Source of the DNA: Roseibium hamelinense
GTDB lineage: Bacteria > Pseudomonadota > Alphaproteobacteria > Rhizobiales > Stappiaceae
Assembly (NCBI RefSeq): GCF_007830545.1
Contig: NZ_VLLF01000007.1
Location: forward strand, 124,001 to 188,000
Direction: 5' to 3'
DNA: 64,000 bases
Below, one piece after another: positions 1-9,009 of this stretch (positions within the stretch are counted from its first letter, which is position 1; the number at the start of each line of letters is the position of its first letter). Below the pieces are notes generated by a model that searched no databases, was not told where the DNA came from, and saw only the letters and a program-made list of their open reading frames with translations. Both the position numbers and the translations under genes were made by a program.

Positions 1-459
1 GCCTGCAAACAACTCTTGCGCGGCAGGGTCTGACACCAGCAGCGCAATTTGCTCGGGCGTTGTCAAAAGCATGTCCGGCGGGTTGATTTTCTGCCTTTGC
101 CGCTTGTGTGATGGGGTGTCGCCCGTTCGGGTCTCGATGCGGATATCAAGCCCCATTTGGGAGACCGGTGTCTCAAGGTTGCGCGCAATGTCCACCGCTA
201 GCGCTTTGAGTGGTGAAATGTAGAGTGTGTGCAGCCCCTTTTTTCCAGGTGATCCCGGGGGCAATTTTGAGCGCATGTCCAGCTCAACCAGACTGGGCAG
301 AAACCCGGCCAGTGTTTTGCCCGCGCCGGTGGGGGCAATCAGCAAGGTGGATCGGCCGCGGGCCAGGTGATCGAGCAGGGCGAGTTGATGAGACCGAGGC
401 GACCAGCCACGTTCGGCAAACCAGTTCAGGAATCGGTTGGGAAGAAGGCTTGCGTCCAT
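1..459 (-). CDS. Lhr-type ligase-associated DEXH-box helicase (N-terminal 153 residues, cut by window edge)
   Basis: Translation of the minus strand from an ATG at 459 stays open to base 1, giving exactly 153 codons. A His-Gln Q-motif-like pair (residues 24-25) precedes a Walker A motif, APTGAGKT (about 42-49), then an SPLKAL motif Ia (about 86-91) and a TTPEQIALL motif near residue 133. This pattern is typical of the Lhr branch of superfamily 2 helicases, which unwind nucleic acid 3' to 5' using ATP. The gene diverges from the exonuclease gene starting at 554, and a DNA ligase gene lies at 4.4 kb. In the known Lhr-MPE-LigB-Exo repair cluster these enzymes occur together, so the role is probably DNA repair. 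The DEXH box itself and a possible partner metallophosphoesterase gene would lie outside the window. Confidence 0.88.
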   Translation of the reverse strand, partial: MDASLLPNRFLNWFAERGWSPRSHQLALLDHLARGRSTLLIAPTGAGKTLAGFLPSLVELDMRSKLPPGSPGKKGLHTLYISPLKALAVDIARNLETPVSQMGLDIRIETRTGDTPSHKRQRQKINPPDMLLTTPEQIALLVSDPAAQELFAG

Positions 460-553
460 GACGGCTTTTTATGGTGCGCGCTGCGGAAAGGCGAGAGGGG
501 GGACGGAGAAACTTGAACTGGCATTTCGACAGGACAGACCTATTCTCTTTCCC

Positions 554-1594
554 ATGTCAGAGATGCTTACCCTTACGCCGGAAGGTCTTTATTGTGCCTC
601 GGCCAGAGCGCATATCGATCCGATCCGCCCGGTGGAGCGGGCAATCATTACGCATGGTCACGCCGACCACGCCCGCTCCGGTCATGGGGCCGTCCTGGCG
701 ACGCAGCAAACGCTCGACATCATGGCGATCCGTTATGGCAAGAATTTTGCCGGCAACACGCAAGCCGAGGCCTACGGCGCAGCGGTGCAAGTCGGAGATG
801 TTGCCGTGTCACTTCACCCCGCAGGACACGTGCTGGGGTCCGCTCAGGTGTTGTTGGAAAACTGGTCCGGCCGCACGGTGGTCTCCGGTGACTACAAACG
901 CCAGGAGGATCCGACTTGCGCACCGTTCGAGCTGGTGCACTGTGATACATTCGTGACCGAAGCAACCTTTGGCCTGCCGGTGTTCCGGCATCCAGTCGCG
1001 TCGAAGGAAATGAACAAACTCCTGACGTCCTTGCAAGTGTTTGCTGACCGCACGCATCTTGTCGGGGCTTATGCGCTTGGCAAGGCTCAGCGTGTGATCG
1101 CGGAGCTTCGCCGTGCCGGTTATGAAAAAACGATCTACCTTCATGGCGCGCTGGAAAAGCTAACGCGGTACTATATCGATCAGGGAATTGACCTCGGTGA
1201 AATTGAACCGGTTGGGAGGCGGGGAAAGGAACTTGCAGGCGAGATCGTGCTTTGCCCGCCGGGCCAATTGGCCGATCGCTGGGCGCGGCGTTTCGGCGAC
1301 CCGGTCACAGCTATGGCGTCCGGATGGATGACCGTTCGTGCCAGGGCGCGGCAACGCGGTGCCGAATTGCCGCTTATTCTCTCGGATCACGCGGATTGGG
1401 ATGATCTGTGCAGAACCCTTGCAGAAACCGGTGCCGGACAGATATGGGTCACTCATGGGGCCGAAGAGGCGCTGGTGCATTGGTGCGAGCGTCAAGGACT
1501 GCAGGCACGGCCGTTGAACATGATTGGATATGGTGACGGCGAAGAGGCCGACACGTCTGTCGAACAACCACGTGAAACCGGGGCCGCGGTCTGA
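554..1594 (+). CDS. Ligase-associated DNA exonuclease, metallo-beta-lactamase fold
   Basis: The 346-residue protein has the metal-binding HxHxDH motif of metallo-beta-lactamase/beta-CASP nucleases (HGHADH, residues 34-39). Further ligand motifs follow: HPAGHVLGS, VSGDYK, and LSDHADW near the C-terminus. The family (Exo of the Lhr/LigB cluster) is predicted to be a metal-dependent exonuclease acting in DNA repair. I chose the ATG at 554 because the family starts just before the LxxTPEGLY segment; an in-frame upstream start at 437 would add 39 residues that overlap the divergent helicase gene. The partner ligase is encoded 2.8 kb downstream, separated by two unrelated genes. Assignment to the family is firm; the exact nuclease polarity is inferred from the family. 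Confidence 0.9.
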   Translation: MSEMLTLTPEGLYCASARAHIDPIRPVERAIITHGHADHARSGHGAVLATQQTLDIMAIRYGKNFAGNTQAEAYGAAVQVGDVAVSLHPAGHVLGSAQVLLENWSGRTVVSGDYKRQEDPTCAPFELVHCDTFVTEATFGLPVFRHPVASKEMNKLLTSLQVFADRTHLVGAYALGKAQRVIAELRRAGYEKTIYLHGALEKLTRYYIDQGIDLGEIEPVGRRGKELAGEIVLCPPGQLADRWARRFGDPVTAMASGWMTVRARARQRGAELPLILSDHADWDDLCRTLAETGAGQIWVTHGAEEALVHWCERQGLQARPLNMIGYGDGEEADTSVEQPRETGAAV

Positions 1595-1635
1595 GACCGG
1601 GTCTTCGATCATCGCCATGGGGGCACGTTTTTGAG

Positions 1636-2079
1636 ATGTCTGAGAATCAACAATCCGACACGCCGGGCAACGGCCATGCGAATGGTTCGGGCCCGGACAA
1701 CGGTTCGGCGGCCGAAGAGACCATTTCCCAGCTATTTGAAGACTATCAGGCAGGCTTCAACGATTTTGATGCCGACCGGATTTGCGATTGTTTCACCTTG
1801 CCTGCAACCATATGGCAGCACGACAAGGGGCATGTTTTCAACGATGACGAAGAACTTTTAGAGAACATTGAGGCGCTTTTGGCCGCTCTGGACAAGGAGG
1901 GCGTGTCGCATTCCGAGTTTCAAGTGTTGTCGAGCCATATAAGCGGCGGGTCAGCAATGGTGACGCTCGATTGGCAGCAGGAGGGCAGTGGCGGTGAGAC
2001 CATTATCGAGTTCACCTGCCACTATCACCTTATCCAAGATGGCCCGGACTGGGCTATCGCGATGATCATCAATGAATAG
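1636..2079 (+). CDS. NTF2/SnoaL-like domain protein of unknown function
   Basis: This 147-residue protein starts with a low-complexity, Asn/Gly/Ser-rich stretch of about 30 residues. The rest looks like an NTF2-fold domain: an N-terminal helix (ETISQLFEDYQAGFNDFD), then a region ending in alternating beta strands (GETIIEFTCHYHLIQDG, DWAIAMIINE). The arrangement of FNDFDADRICDCF and the WQHDKG turn resembles the SnoaL/DUF4440-like group. No catalytic residues can be named. It follows the exonuclease gene by about 40 nt on the same strand, so co-transcription is possible. It converges with the RNA helicase gene, whose stop lies 28 nt further on. Confidence 0.7.
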   Translation: MSENQQSDTPGNGHANGSGPDNGSAAEETISQLFEDYQAGFNDFDADRICDCFTLPATIWQHDKGHVFNDDEELLENIEALLAALDKEGVSHSEFQVLSSHISGGSAMVTLDWQQEGSGGETIIEFTCHYHLIQDGPDWAIAMIINE

Positions 2080-2106
2080 GGCGGCGTAAGCCCGCCCCTT
2101 CCCGTT

Positions 2107-4179
2107 CTACTCGCTCCGGGCCGCCTTACGGGCCGCACGCGACGGCTTGTTTTTCTTCGGGGACTTCTTTTTTGGCCCGGCCGGCTTACCGGATTTAGCA
2201 GGTGTTTTGCCGCGTTTTTTGTCGGCCCCATCGGCTTCCGTACGTGCCGGACGCCCGGCGTCCTGCCTGGGCTTTTTGTCGGCTCCGGCTTTGTCCAGCG
2301 CGTTCATGTCAAGCGGCTCATAGGCCGGATGGTTTGGCCGCGCTTCGTCTTCGTCAAACCGGCGGCGTTTTTTACCTGGCTTTGAACGGTCAAAATCCCG
2401 CTCATTGGGCCGCCCGCGGGAACGGTCACGATTTTCAACACGGTCTTCACGGCCGCCCTCATAGACATCCAAGCGTTGATCGCGTTTTACACCATCGCGC
2501 CGTTGCCGGTTGCTGCCGGGTCTGTCGGGGCGCGGGGGCGGCGGCGTTTTTCCGCCGCGCGCATCAAGCAGCGAAATCGTGACATTGTCTTCGCCGGTCC
2601 CGTCCCGCTTGATAACGGAGGCGTACCGCTCAGCATGGGTTCCAGCGATTTCAAAGCGCGTTTCGTTCTGGAAAATCTTGATCGCGCCAACTTCCTTTTT
2701 GGTGACATGTCCGGCCCGGCAGATCATCGGTAGCAACCAGCGCGGATCGGCCCGGTGCTTGTGGCCGAGCGAGAGGCGGAACCAGACACCATCGTCGAAC
2801 TTGCCTTTGATTTCGGCTAGACGTCCGCCCTGCGAGCCGGCATCGCGGCCGCGCATCGTGTCTTCATTTGCCTCGGAAACCTCTTCCGGAGCCGGCAGGC
2901 GAGATTGATAAAGCTTGACGAAGGCTGCTGCGATCTGTTCCGGGCCGTGCTGGCTCAAGAGCCCTTGCGCTACCTCACGTTCTTCCGGCTCCAGCTCAGC
3001 CGACAGGACCGGGTCCGCGAACAGGCGTTCCTTGTCTTTCGCGCGGATGTCGTCTGCCGTTGGTGCTGGTTTCCAGGTGACTTTGACACCTGCAAAATGC
3101 AGGGTTCGCTCTGCAGCGCGCCGACGCGGATAGGGGACCATAAGCACGCAGGTGCCTTTTCGGCCCGCACGCCCGGTCCGGCCGGACCGGTGCAGGAGAG
3201 CCGCTTTACCGGTCGGCAAGTCCGCATGGATTACCAGATCCAGGTTTGGCAAATCGATCCCGCGTGCAGCAACGTCCGTTGCAACACACACCTGGGCCCT
3301 GCCGTCCTTAATGGCGGCCAGAGCCGCACTGCGCTGTTCCTGGCTGAGCTCTCCTGAAAGCGACACAATCGAAAAGCCCCGGTTGGCCAAGCGGCTGGTC
3401 AGGCGTTTGACGGCCTCGCGTGTCGAGCAGAACAGGATGGCCTTGTCCGACTGGTGCAAACGCAAAACGTTGATGATCGCGTTTTCGCGCTCATTCGGGG
3501 CCACTGGATGGGCGATGTACTCGATATCGCCGTGCTGTTCGCGCGCATTGATGGTGGTCAGCCGGACGGCATCCTTCTGGAAGCGCTTGGCAAGTTCCGC
3601 GATCGGTTTCGGGACCGTTGCTGAAAACAGCAAGGTCCGGCGGCTTTCAGGGGCGGCATCCAGGATGAACTCAAGGTCTTCGCGAAAGCCCATGTCCAGC
3701 ATTTCATCGGCTTCATCAAGCACAACCGCTTTGAGCTGAGACAGGTCGAGCGCTCCGCGCTCAATATGATCACGCAGTCGGCCCGGCGTTCCAACGACAA
3801 TATGTGCGCCGCGCTCGAGGGCCCTGCGTTCTGTGCGCGGGTCCATGCCACCAACACAAGACGTCGTTTGGGCTCCGGCTTCAGAATAAAGCCAGCTCAG
3901 TTCTTCTTTTACTTGCAGCGCAAGTTCGCGGGTTGGAGCGATCGCCAAGGCGACAGGAGAGCCTGCGGGACCCAGATGGTCCGCGCCGTCGAGCAAGGTG
4001 GGTGCAAGCGCGAGGCCGAATGCGACAGTCTTTCCAGATCCGGTTTGAGCGGATACCAGAAGGTCAGCATGTTCCGGCGCGTCGTTCAGCACGCTTTCCT
4101 GAACGGATGTAAGTGTCTCGTACCCTTTTTTGGCAAGCGCTGTCTTCAGCGCCGGGGCGAGAGCGGATAAGTCGGTCAT
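2107..4179 (-). CDS. DEAD-box ATP-dependent RNA helicase with DbpA-type C-terminal RNA-binding domain
   Basis: The 690-residue protein is a DEAD-box helicase. It has a Q motif near residue 27, Walker A AQTGSGKT (44-51), the DEAD box (VLDEADEML, near 150), the SAT motif (LLFSATV) and motif VI HRSGRTGRAGRKG. After the second RecA domain comes a segment like the DbpA RNA-binding domain (about residues 470-545), followed by about 140 residues rich in Arg, Lys and Asp, probably disordered. Such proteins (DeaD/CsdA/DbpA group) remodel rRNA structure in ribosome assembly and cold adaptation. It lies between two DNA-repair genes but on the opposite strand, and nothing indicates a functional link to them. 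Confidence 0.93.
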   Translation of the reverse strand: MTDLSALAPALKTALAKKGYETLTSVQESVLNDAPEHADLLVSAQTGSGKTVAFGLALAPTLLDGADHLGPAGSPVALAIAPTRELALQVKEELSWLYSEAGAQTTSCVGGMDPRTERRALERGAHIVVGTPGRLRDHIERGALDLSQLKAVVLDEADEMLDMGFREDLEFILDAAPESRRTLLFSATVPKPIAELAKRFQKDAVRLTTINAREQHGDIEYIAHPVAPNERENAIINVLRLHQSDKAILFCSTREAVKRLTSRLANRGFSIVSLSGELSQEQRSAALAAIKDGRAQVCVATDVAARGIDLPNLDLVIHADLPTGKAALLHRSGRTGRAGRKGTCVLMVPYPRRRAAERTLHFAGVKVTWKPAPTADDIRAKDKERLFADPVLSAELEPEEREVAQGLLSQHGPEQIAAAFVKLYQSRLPAPEEVSEANEDTMRGRDAGSQGGRLAEIKGKFDDGVWFRLSLGHKHRADPRWLLPMICRAGHVTKKEVGAIKIFQNETRFEIAGTHAERYASVIKRDGTGEDNVTISLLDARGGKTPPPPRPDRPGSNRQRRDGVKRDQRLDVYEGGREDRVENRDRSRGRPNERDFDRSKPGKKRRRFDEDEARPNHPAYEPLDMNALDKAGADKKPRQDAGRPARTEADGADKKRGKTPAKSGKPAGPKKKSPKKNKPSRAARKAARSE

Positions 4180-4420
4180 TTATGTCTTTCAATGGGGATG
4201 GTGCGCTGCAAACTGCGGCGGACGCGCCGCGGATGTTTAATTATTCGCACGGAGTTCGGCCTTATACGCGTAAAGCACGAAAACGTCCAGCTTTGTAATC
4301 AGCAAAGCCACGGGGGGCCAGAGATCGGCGCCAGGCAAATAGACGGAAATAAACGTGAGCAGTTGATCGTTCCGGGACATGATGCATGTAACAGGGGACC
4401 GAAAACAGACGCTTCATCCA

Positions 4421-6070
4421 ATGCTCCAATTTGCTGAATTGCTGGATCGACTTTCCCTTGAGCCACGCAGGCTGGCCAAGGAGGCACTGCTTGTTCGTTA
4501 TCTCAAGCAGGCATCGGACCCCGATCGCGGGTATGCTATGGCGGCCCTGACCGGTGACCTGTCGTTCAAAAACGCAAAGCCCGCATTGCTGCGCGCTTTG
4601 ATCAGCGAGCGCACAGACCCCCGGCTGTTCGAACTGTCCTATGATTTCGTCGGGGACCTGTCCGAGACAATTGCGCTTATGTGGCCAACTGATCCGGACG
4701 GAGAAGTTGGCTATGCGCCAGCGCTGAAAGAGGTTGTAGAGGCACTTGAAACGGCAACCAGGTCAGACCTGCCGGGCCTGATCGCCGGTTGGCTGGATGC
4801 ATTGGACGAAACCGGGCGCTGGGCGCTTCTTAAGCTTATTGCCGGCGGTTTGCGTGTTGGGGTGTCCGCGCGGCTGGCAAAAACGGCCATCGCGCGTTTA
4901 GGAGGATTTCAGCCCGACGACGTGGAAGAGGTCTGGCACGGATTGACGCCACCTTACGTCGCCCTGTTCGAATGGGCAGAAGGGCGCGCTGGACCGCCGC
5001 AAACGCAAGATCCGGCCCCTTTTAGGCCCGTGATGCTGGCCCATCCGCTGGATGAGGAAAAAGATATCGCGACGCTTGAAGCCGACACGTTTGCAGTTGA
5101 GTGGAAGTGGGACGGGATCCGGGTCCAGGCGGCTTCGGGCGTGGATGAGGATGGCCAGCGCGTTGCCCGATTATACAGCCGGACCGGGGACGATATCTCC
5201 CGGGCTTTTCCCGATGTTGTGGAGCGTCTGTCCTTCAATGCAGCGCTTGATGGCGAGCTTTTGGTTATCAAAGACGGCTTGGTCCGGCCGTTTTCTGATT
5301 TGCAGAAGCGTCTCAACCGGAAAACGGCCGGTCCAAAGCTGCTGAAGGAGTATCCGGCGGCAATCCGGGCCTATGACCTTCTGTCATGGAACGGGGAAGA
5401 TCTGCGGCCTCTACCGTTCATTGAACGCAGGGGGCATCTCGAAGCGTTCCTGCGTGAGCTGAATGATCCGAAAATCGAACTGTCGCCCTTCGTGTGTGTG
5501 ACATCCTGGGACGAGATTGCGGGTGCCCGAAGGTCACCTGAGAGCCATCTGGCACGGGACGATGCCGTGGCGGTGGAGGGGCTCATGTTGAAAAGGCGCG
5601 ACGCACCTTATGTTCCCGGACGGCCAAAGGGGCAGTGGTTCAAATGGAAGCGCCAGCCTCATCTGATTGATGCTGTCTTGATGTATGCGCAACGTGGCCA
5701 CGGCAAACGATCCTCATTTTATTCAGACTACACCTTCGGCGTTTGGCGCCAAAACGATGGCGGGCATGAGGAGCTGGTACCGGTGGGCAAAGCTTATTTC
5801 GGATTCACTGATGAGGAATTGAAGGAAATTGACCGGTTCGTCCGCAACAACACGGTCAACCGTTTCGGGCCGGTGCGTGAAGTCAAGCATGATCAGGTGA
5901 CCGGACTGGTTTTCGAGGTGGCGTTTGAGGGACTCAACCGGTCTCCGCGGCACAAATCCGGGCTTGCGATGCGGTTTCCTCGTATTTCCAGGATTCGTTG
6001 GGACAAGCCACCATCACAGGCAGACCGAATTGAGTCACTTAAAGTTCTTTTGAACGCGACCGTGGCTTGA
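4421..6070 (+). CDS. ATP-dependent DNA ligase (cisATP-dependent/LigB-like bacterial family)
   Basis: The protein is 549 residues from the ATG at 4421. The adenylation motif EWKWDGIR places the nucleophilic Lys at residue 229. LDGELL (motif III), MLKRRDAPYVPGRP, and QWFKWKR near the expected motif V follow. About 200 helical residues precede the nucleotidyltransferase domain, as expected for the N-terminal DNA-binding domain of this family, and an OB-fold C-terminal domain ends with KSGLAMRFPRISRIR. The enzyme seals nicks using ATP, unlike the NAD-dependent LigA. It probably works with the exonuclease at 554 and the helicase at 459. An in-frame ATG at 4379 is an alternative start, but neither site has a strong Shine-Dalgarno sequence. 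Confidence 0.93.
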   Translation: MLQFAELLDRLSLEPRRLAKEALLVRYLKQASDPDRGYAMAALTGDLSFKNAKPALLRALISERTDPRLFELSYDFVGDLSETIALMWPTDPDGEVGYAPALKEVVEALETATRSDLPGLIAGWLDALDETGRWALLKLIAGGLRVGVSARLAKTAIARLGGFQPDDVEEVWHGLTPPYVALFEWAEGRAGPPQTQDPAPFRPVMLAHPLDEEKDIATLEADTFAVEWKWDGIRVQAASGVDEDGQRVARLYSRTGDDISRAFPDVVERLSFNAALDGELLVIKDGLVRPFSDLQKRLNRKTAGPKLLKEYPAAIRAYDLLSWNGEDLRPLPFIERRGHLEAFLRELNDPKIELSPFVCVTSWDEIAGARRSPESHLARDDAVAVEGLMLKRRDAPYVPGRPKGQWFKWKRQPHLIDAVLMYAQRGHGKRSSFYSDYTFGVWRQNDGGHEELVPVGKAYFGFTDEELKEIDRFVRNNTVNRFGPVREVKHDQVTGLVFEVAFEGLNRSPRHKSGLAMRFPRISRIRWDKPPSQADRIESLKVLLNATVA

Positions 6071-6121
6071 TCGTGAAGGCGAAACCGCGCAGGGTCCAGT
6101 CGGTTTTTTTGGGGAAGCGCC

Positions 6122-6742
6122 ATGAGCGTTGTGATCGACTATTTTTATACGCATATCTCGCCTTGGGCCTATTTGGGGCACAACGCGTTTATCGAGCTGG
6201 CACAAAAACACGACGTCACAGTTCGTGCCCGGCCGGTGGATTTGTCCGGCGTTTTTGCATCGTCTGGCGGATTGCCGCTGGGAAAACGTCATCCGGCCCG
6301 CCAGGCTTATCGGTTCGTTGAGATGCAGCGCTGGCGCGACAAGCGGAACGTTCCGCTTACGATGAAACCGGCCTTTTTCCCCACACCTCCGGCTTTGCCA
6401 GACTGTTGTGCAATTGCACTGGCGGAGGCGGGCAAGGATGCCTTGGCGTTCAGCGCGTCCGTGTTCAAGGCGATCTGGGCGGATGATAAGAACATCGCGG
6501 AGGAACCGGTTCTTGCTGAATGCCTTGCAGACCTTGGCCATGAGCCAGCTGCTATTTTAAAGGCTGCGCAGTCCGACGAGATCAAAGGAATTTACACTGC
6601 CAATCAAGAGCAGGCGGTTCATCAAGGGCTGATCGGATCACCAACTTACGTCTTGAACGGCGAACCGTTCTGGGGGCAAGACCGCCTCGAGATTTTGGAG
6701 GATGCGCTCATCTCAAAGCGTGGGCCATATCACCCTCTATGA
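6122..6742 (+). CDS. 2-hydroxychromene-2-carboxylate isomerase family protein (DsbA/GST-kappa fold)
   Basis: The 206-residue protein shows the thioredoxin-like GST-kappa/HCCA-isomerase pattern. The N-terminus is VIDYFYTHISPWAYLG, with Ser in the position where DsbA has its catalytic Cys. A helical insertion follows, then the cis-Pro loop GSPTYVLNGEPFWGQDRL near the C-terminus. The founding enzyme, NahD, isomerises 2-hydroxychromene-2-carboxylate in naphthalene breakdown using glutathione. No other aromatic-degradation gene is nearby, so the actual substrate is unknown and a general glutathione-dependent role is possible. It starts about 50 nt after the ligase gene, on the same strand. Confidence 0.88.
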   Translation: MSVVIDYFYTHISPWAYLGHNAFIELAQKHDVTVRARPVDLSGVFASSGGLPLGKRHPARQAYRFVEMQRWRDKRNVPLTMKPAFFPTPPALPDCCAIALAEAGKDALAFSASVFKAIWADDKNIAEEPVLAECLADLGHEPAAILKAAQSDEIKGIYTANQEQAVHQGLIGSPTYVLNGEPFWGQDRLEILEDALISKRGPYHPL

Positions 6743-6836
6743 GACCGGTCGCCAAAAGGACCTTTGGAAAACCTTATTAAAAGGTTAATTCCCCATGCCG
6801 CGCCTATCCGAATGTGCGATATTCGGGCAGGCAAAG

Positions 6837-7565
6837 ATGGGCGTCCGAAGGAATGGAATGATGGGATCCGGATCGGTTTTGACAGGCACGCTGGCGTGTG
6901 CAGCCATTGCGCTTTGGAGCGCATCGGTGCAAGCGGGCGGACTGGAAAAACAGATTTCTCCGCAGGTAAAACTGGAGTTGATTGCGGGGGACGGATCGAA
7001 CGGCGACTTGTCCTTAGAAGAGCTGAAAGCGTCCGCAACGGAGCGCTTTATGCTTATCGAAGCAGATGGCGACTATCTGCGCCTCGACAAGCTCAAGGGA
7101 ACCGTGAGTTACTGTCAAGAAAGCAACGATAGCTGGAGGTGCCTGCCTGCGCCTTTTGCTGAACAAGCCTACGAGGCGGAAATTGAGGATCTGGCTGCCG
7201 AAATCGATGAACTGACGGCTTCGGTTGAAGATGCAGAGGCCGGGCGGCAGACGGCGGAAGACGCCTTGGAGACTGCGCGAGAGACGATAGCAAGTTTGCA
7301 GGAAGACCTTGCAGACATGCGCCGCCAGCTTTCAGAGCGTAGCGTACCCCGCAGGCCGGGCAGTGCGGTGGATGGAACGGAGCCTTTATCCTCGCTCGAA
7401 GAAGGGGCGCCCGACACGCGGGCCGCGGACGAGCCGGCGCAACTTCCCGAAGATGAAGAGGAGCTGGAGCGCATCCTGTCATTTTCTGAAAGCGCCATGA
7501 GGCGCTTTTTCGGCTTGATGAAGGAGCTTCAGCAGGACTTTGACCAGGATCAGAACGGCGGATAG
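6837..7565 (+). CDS. Exported or membrane-anchored coiled-coil protein, unknown function
   Basis: From the ATG at 6837 the protein has 242 residues. A short basic start (VRRNGMM) is followed by a hydrophobic stretch ending in ASVQAGG, which reads as a signal peptide. About 70 residues of mature domain contain two Cys (YCQES, WRCLP) that could form a disulphide. Then comes a strong coiled coil of about 75 residues rich in Glu, Asp, Ala and Leu (EAEIEDLAAEIDELTASVED), a Pro-rich acidic linker and a C-terminal helix. An upstream in-frame ATG at 6795 is possible but would bury the signal peptide. I do not recognise a family. A periplasmic structural or scaffolding role is only a guess. Confidence 0.65.
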   Translation: MGVRRNGMMGSGSVLTGTLACAAIALWSASVQAGGLEKQISPQVKLELIAGDGSNGDLSLEELKASATERFMLIEADGDYLRLDKLKGTVSYCQESNDSWRCLPAPFAEQAYEAEIEDLAAEIDELTASVEDAEAGRQTAEDALETARETIASLQEDLADMRRQLSERSVPRRPGSAVDGTEPLSSLEEGAPDTRAADEPAQLPEDEEELERILSFSESAMRRFFGLMKELQQDFDQDQNGG

Positions 7566-7607
7566 CCCTCTCTCTGGCAGCAAATCGCATTTCGGCGCTG
7601 CGATCGC

Positions 7608-8480
7608 CTAGACTGAGATCGTTTGGCGCCTGATTTGATCCATGGCCGATCCGGGAAGGGCAACCGATTTGCGGGTTTTGAGATCAAGCACCAGAGCAAC
7701 CACATCCAGGCATGCCACCAGCCTGTCAGTCCGCGCCTCGAACATATGATGGCGGAACGAGAATGTCTTTTCCCGGCAACCGGTAAAGCCCGTCAGAATA
7801 TAGAATGCCTCGCCGTTTTTTAGCGGGCTGTGCCAAGTCAGCTTCATCTCTACCGCGACGCGTCCGTAACCGTGCTTGGTCAGAAATGCATGGTTCATCG
7901 GGGTCCTTTGCCAGACATGGACGACCCCGTCCGTAAAGGCTGACAAGGCAAAGCCGTCATCAGCCTTGTTGTCCGGGCCTAAATGCCGGGGCATCACCGT
8001 GCCCCTAAAGCAGATTTGCGCGCTCTGGCTTTCCAAATCGGAAGGCCCGGTTCGGCCAGGGGCGGGCGAAGCGCCCAAACCTCTTGGCGCAGCGTGTTCC
8101 GGCATGGCAACGATATGCGGCGCAAACCTGTCCCTTAGCGATTTTGCCGCATGCGTGCCCGGATCATAACCGTCGATCGCGGTGGCCGCGAGCGTCCCTG
8201 TGGCTGGGTCCAGCATTTCGTGAATAACGGTCAGCATGTGCGGACCGTCAAAGGCCAGTCCGGAGCGCACCTCTATCAGATCGGCGTCTTTCAGCTCCCG
8301 GTGGTAGCGAATGTGGCGGACCCGGCGTGGGCCAGCGACGGCATCGCTCAAACCCGACAACAAACGGAACTGGCGGTCTGCTTCTTCAAACCTGGCAAAA
8401 TAAAACTGAACATTCAGATGATCGTTTTCGTCACATTCCCACCGGTTGACGAAAGAGTAAAGTGTAGACGTTTGAGGCAT
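7608..8480 (-). CDS. Tandem hot-dog-fold acyl-CoA thioesterase-like protein
   Basis: The 290-residue protein appears to hold two hot-dog domains. The first opens with NRWECDENDHLNVQFYF, close to the Asp-x-x-x-His-x-N motif of 4-hydroxybenzoyl-CoA thioesterases. The second begins around residue 155 (FRGTVMPRHLGPDN) and includes MKLTWHSPLKNGEAF and a C-terminal FEARTDRLVACLDVVALVLDL strand-helix. Proteins of this kind hydrolyse acyl- or aryl-CoA thioesters. The substrate cannot be told from the sequence. It is transcribed alone, away from a 529-nt intergenic region. Confidence 0.8.
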   Translation of the reverse strand: MPQTSTLYSFVNRWECDENDHLNVQFYFARFEEADRQFRLLSGLSDAVAGPRRVRHIRYHRELKDADLIEVRSGLAFDGPHMLTVIHEMLDPATGTLAATAIDGYDPGTHAAKSLRDRFAPHIVAMPEHAAPRGLGASPAPGRTGPSDLESQSAQICFRGTVMPRHLGPDNKADDGFALSAFTDGVVHVWQRTPMNHAFLTKHGYGRVAVEMKLTWHSPLKNGEAFYILTGFTGCREKTFSFRHHMFEARTDRLVACLDVVALVLDLKTRKSVALPGSAMDQIRRQTISV

Positions 8481-9009
8481 GTCCGGACTTCTTGCTCACC
8501 TGTCGCTATTTTTAGAATATTCAATCGATTTGTCTTTTAATTTAGAAATACATCATTTTTTTGATGATTCCCAATAGGTTTGACGTCGCTGGCTTCTAAT
8601 CGTTTCTTTCGGGCTAGGTGTTTTTAAAAGACTTCTTCGTTTTCAAATGCTCTCAGCTGTAGAAATTGGGAGTTTACTGAATGCCCTCTGCATCTGAGGG
8701 TTGGGCGGAGACATAGTGGTTTCAAAATCTTGAAAATGTGCTTTTGACTTGGTTGCCTGATCAGTGCAAATTGCTCGTATAACGAAGTACCAACAACTTC
8801 GAATGAAAAGGCACTAACGCTGTGCTGTTTTGGCTGCAGGCAAGAGCCTGCTTCAGCGGCCACCAAAAGCCGGGCGGCAGCTGACAGGGAGAATGCCAGT
8901 GTTTCCGCATTGCGGGCATAGGCGGGCCGGGGACAAGCGCACTGCGCCTTGATCACGCGGCCATCCTGGAACCAAGCAGCAAAGGCGGGCAAAAGGGAGG
9001 ACAAAAGGG
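8481..9009. other. Intergenic region between divergent genes, 529 nt
   Basis: The first 150 bases are AT-rich and probably hold the promoter of the thioesterase gene. The last part carries the Shine-Dalgarno sequence GGGAGGAC just before the GTG start at 9010. An open frame on the minus strand (8624-9004) has no recognisable protein character. I see no RNA gene, repeat or clear terminator. Confidence 0.5.

Noticed and set aside
8624..9004. Minus-strand open frame of 126 codons in the intergenic gap
   Set aside because: No domain, no ribosome site and odd residue composition; it also overlaps the promoter region of the response regulator.
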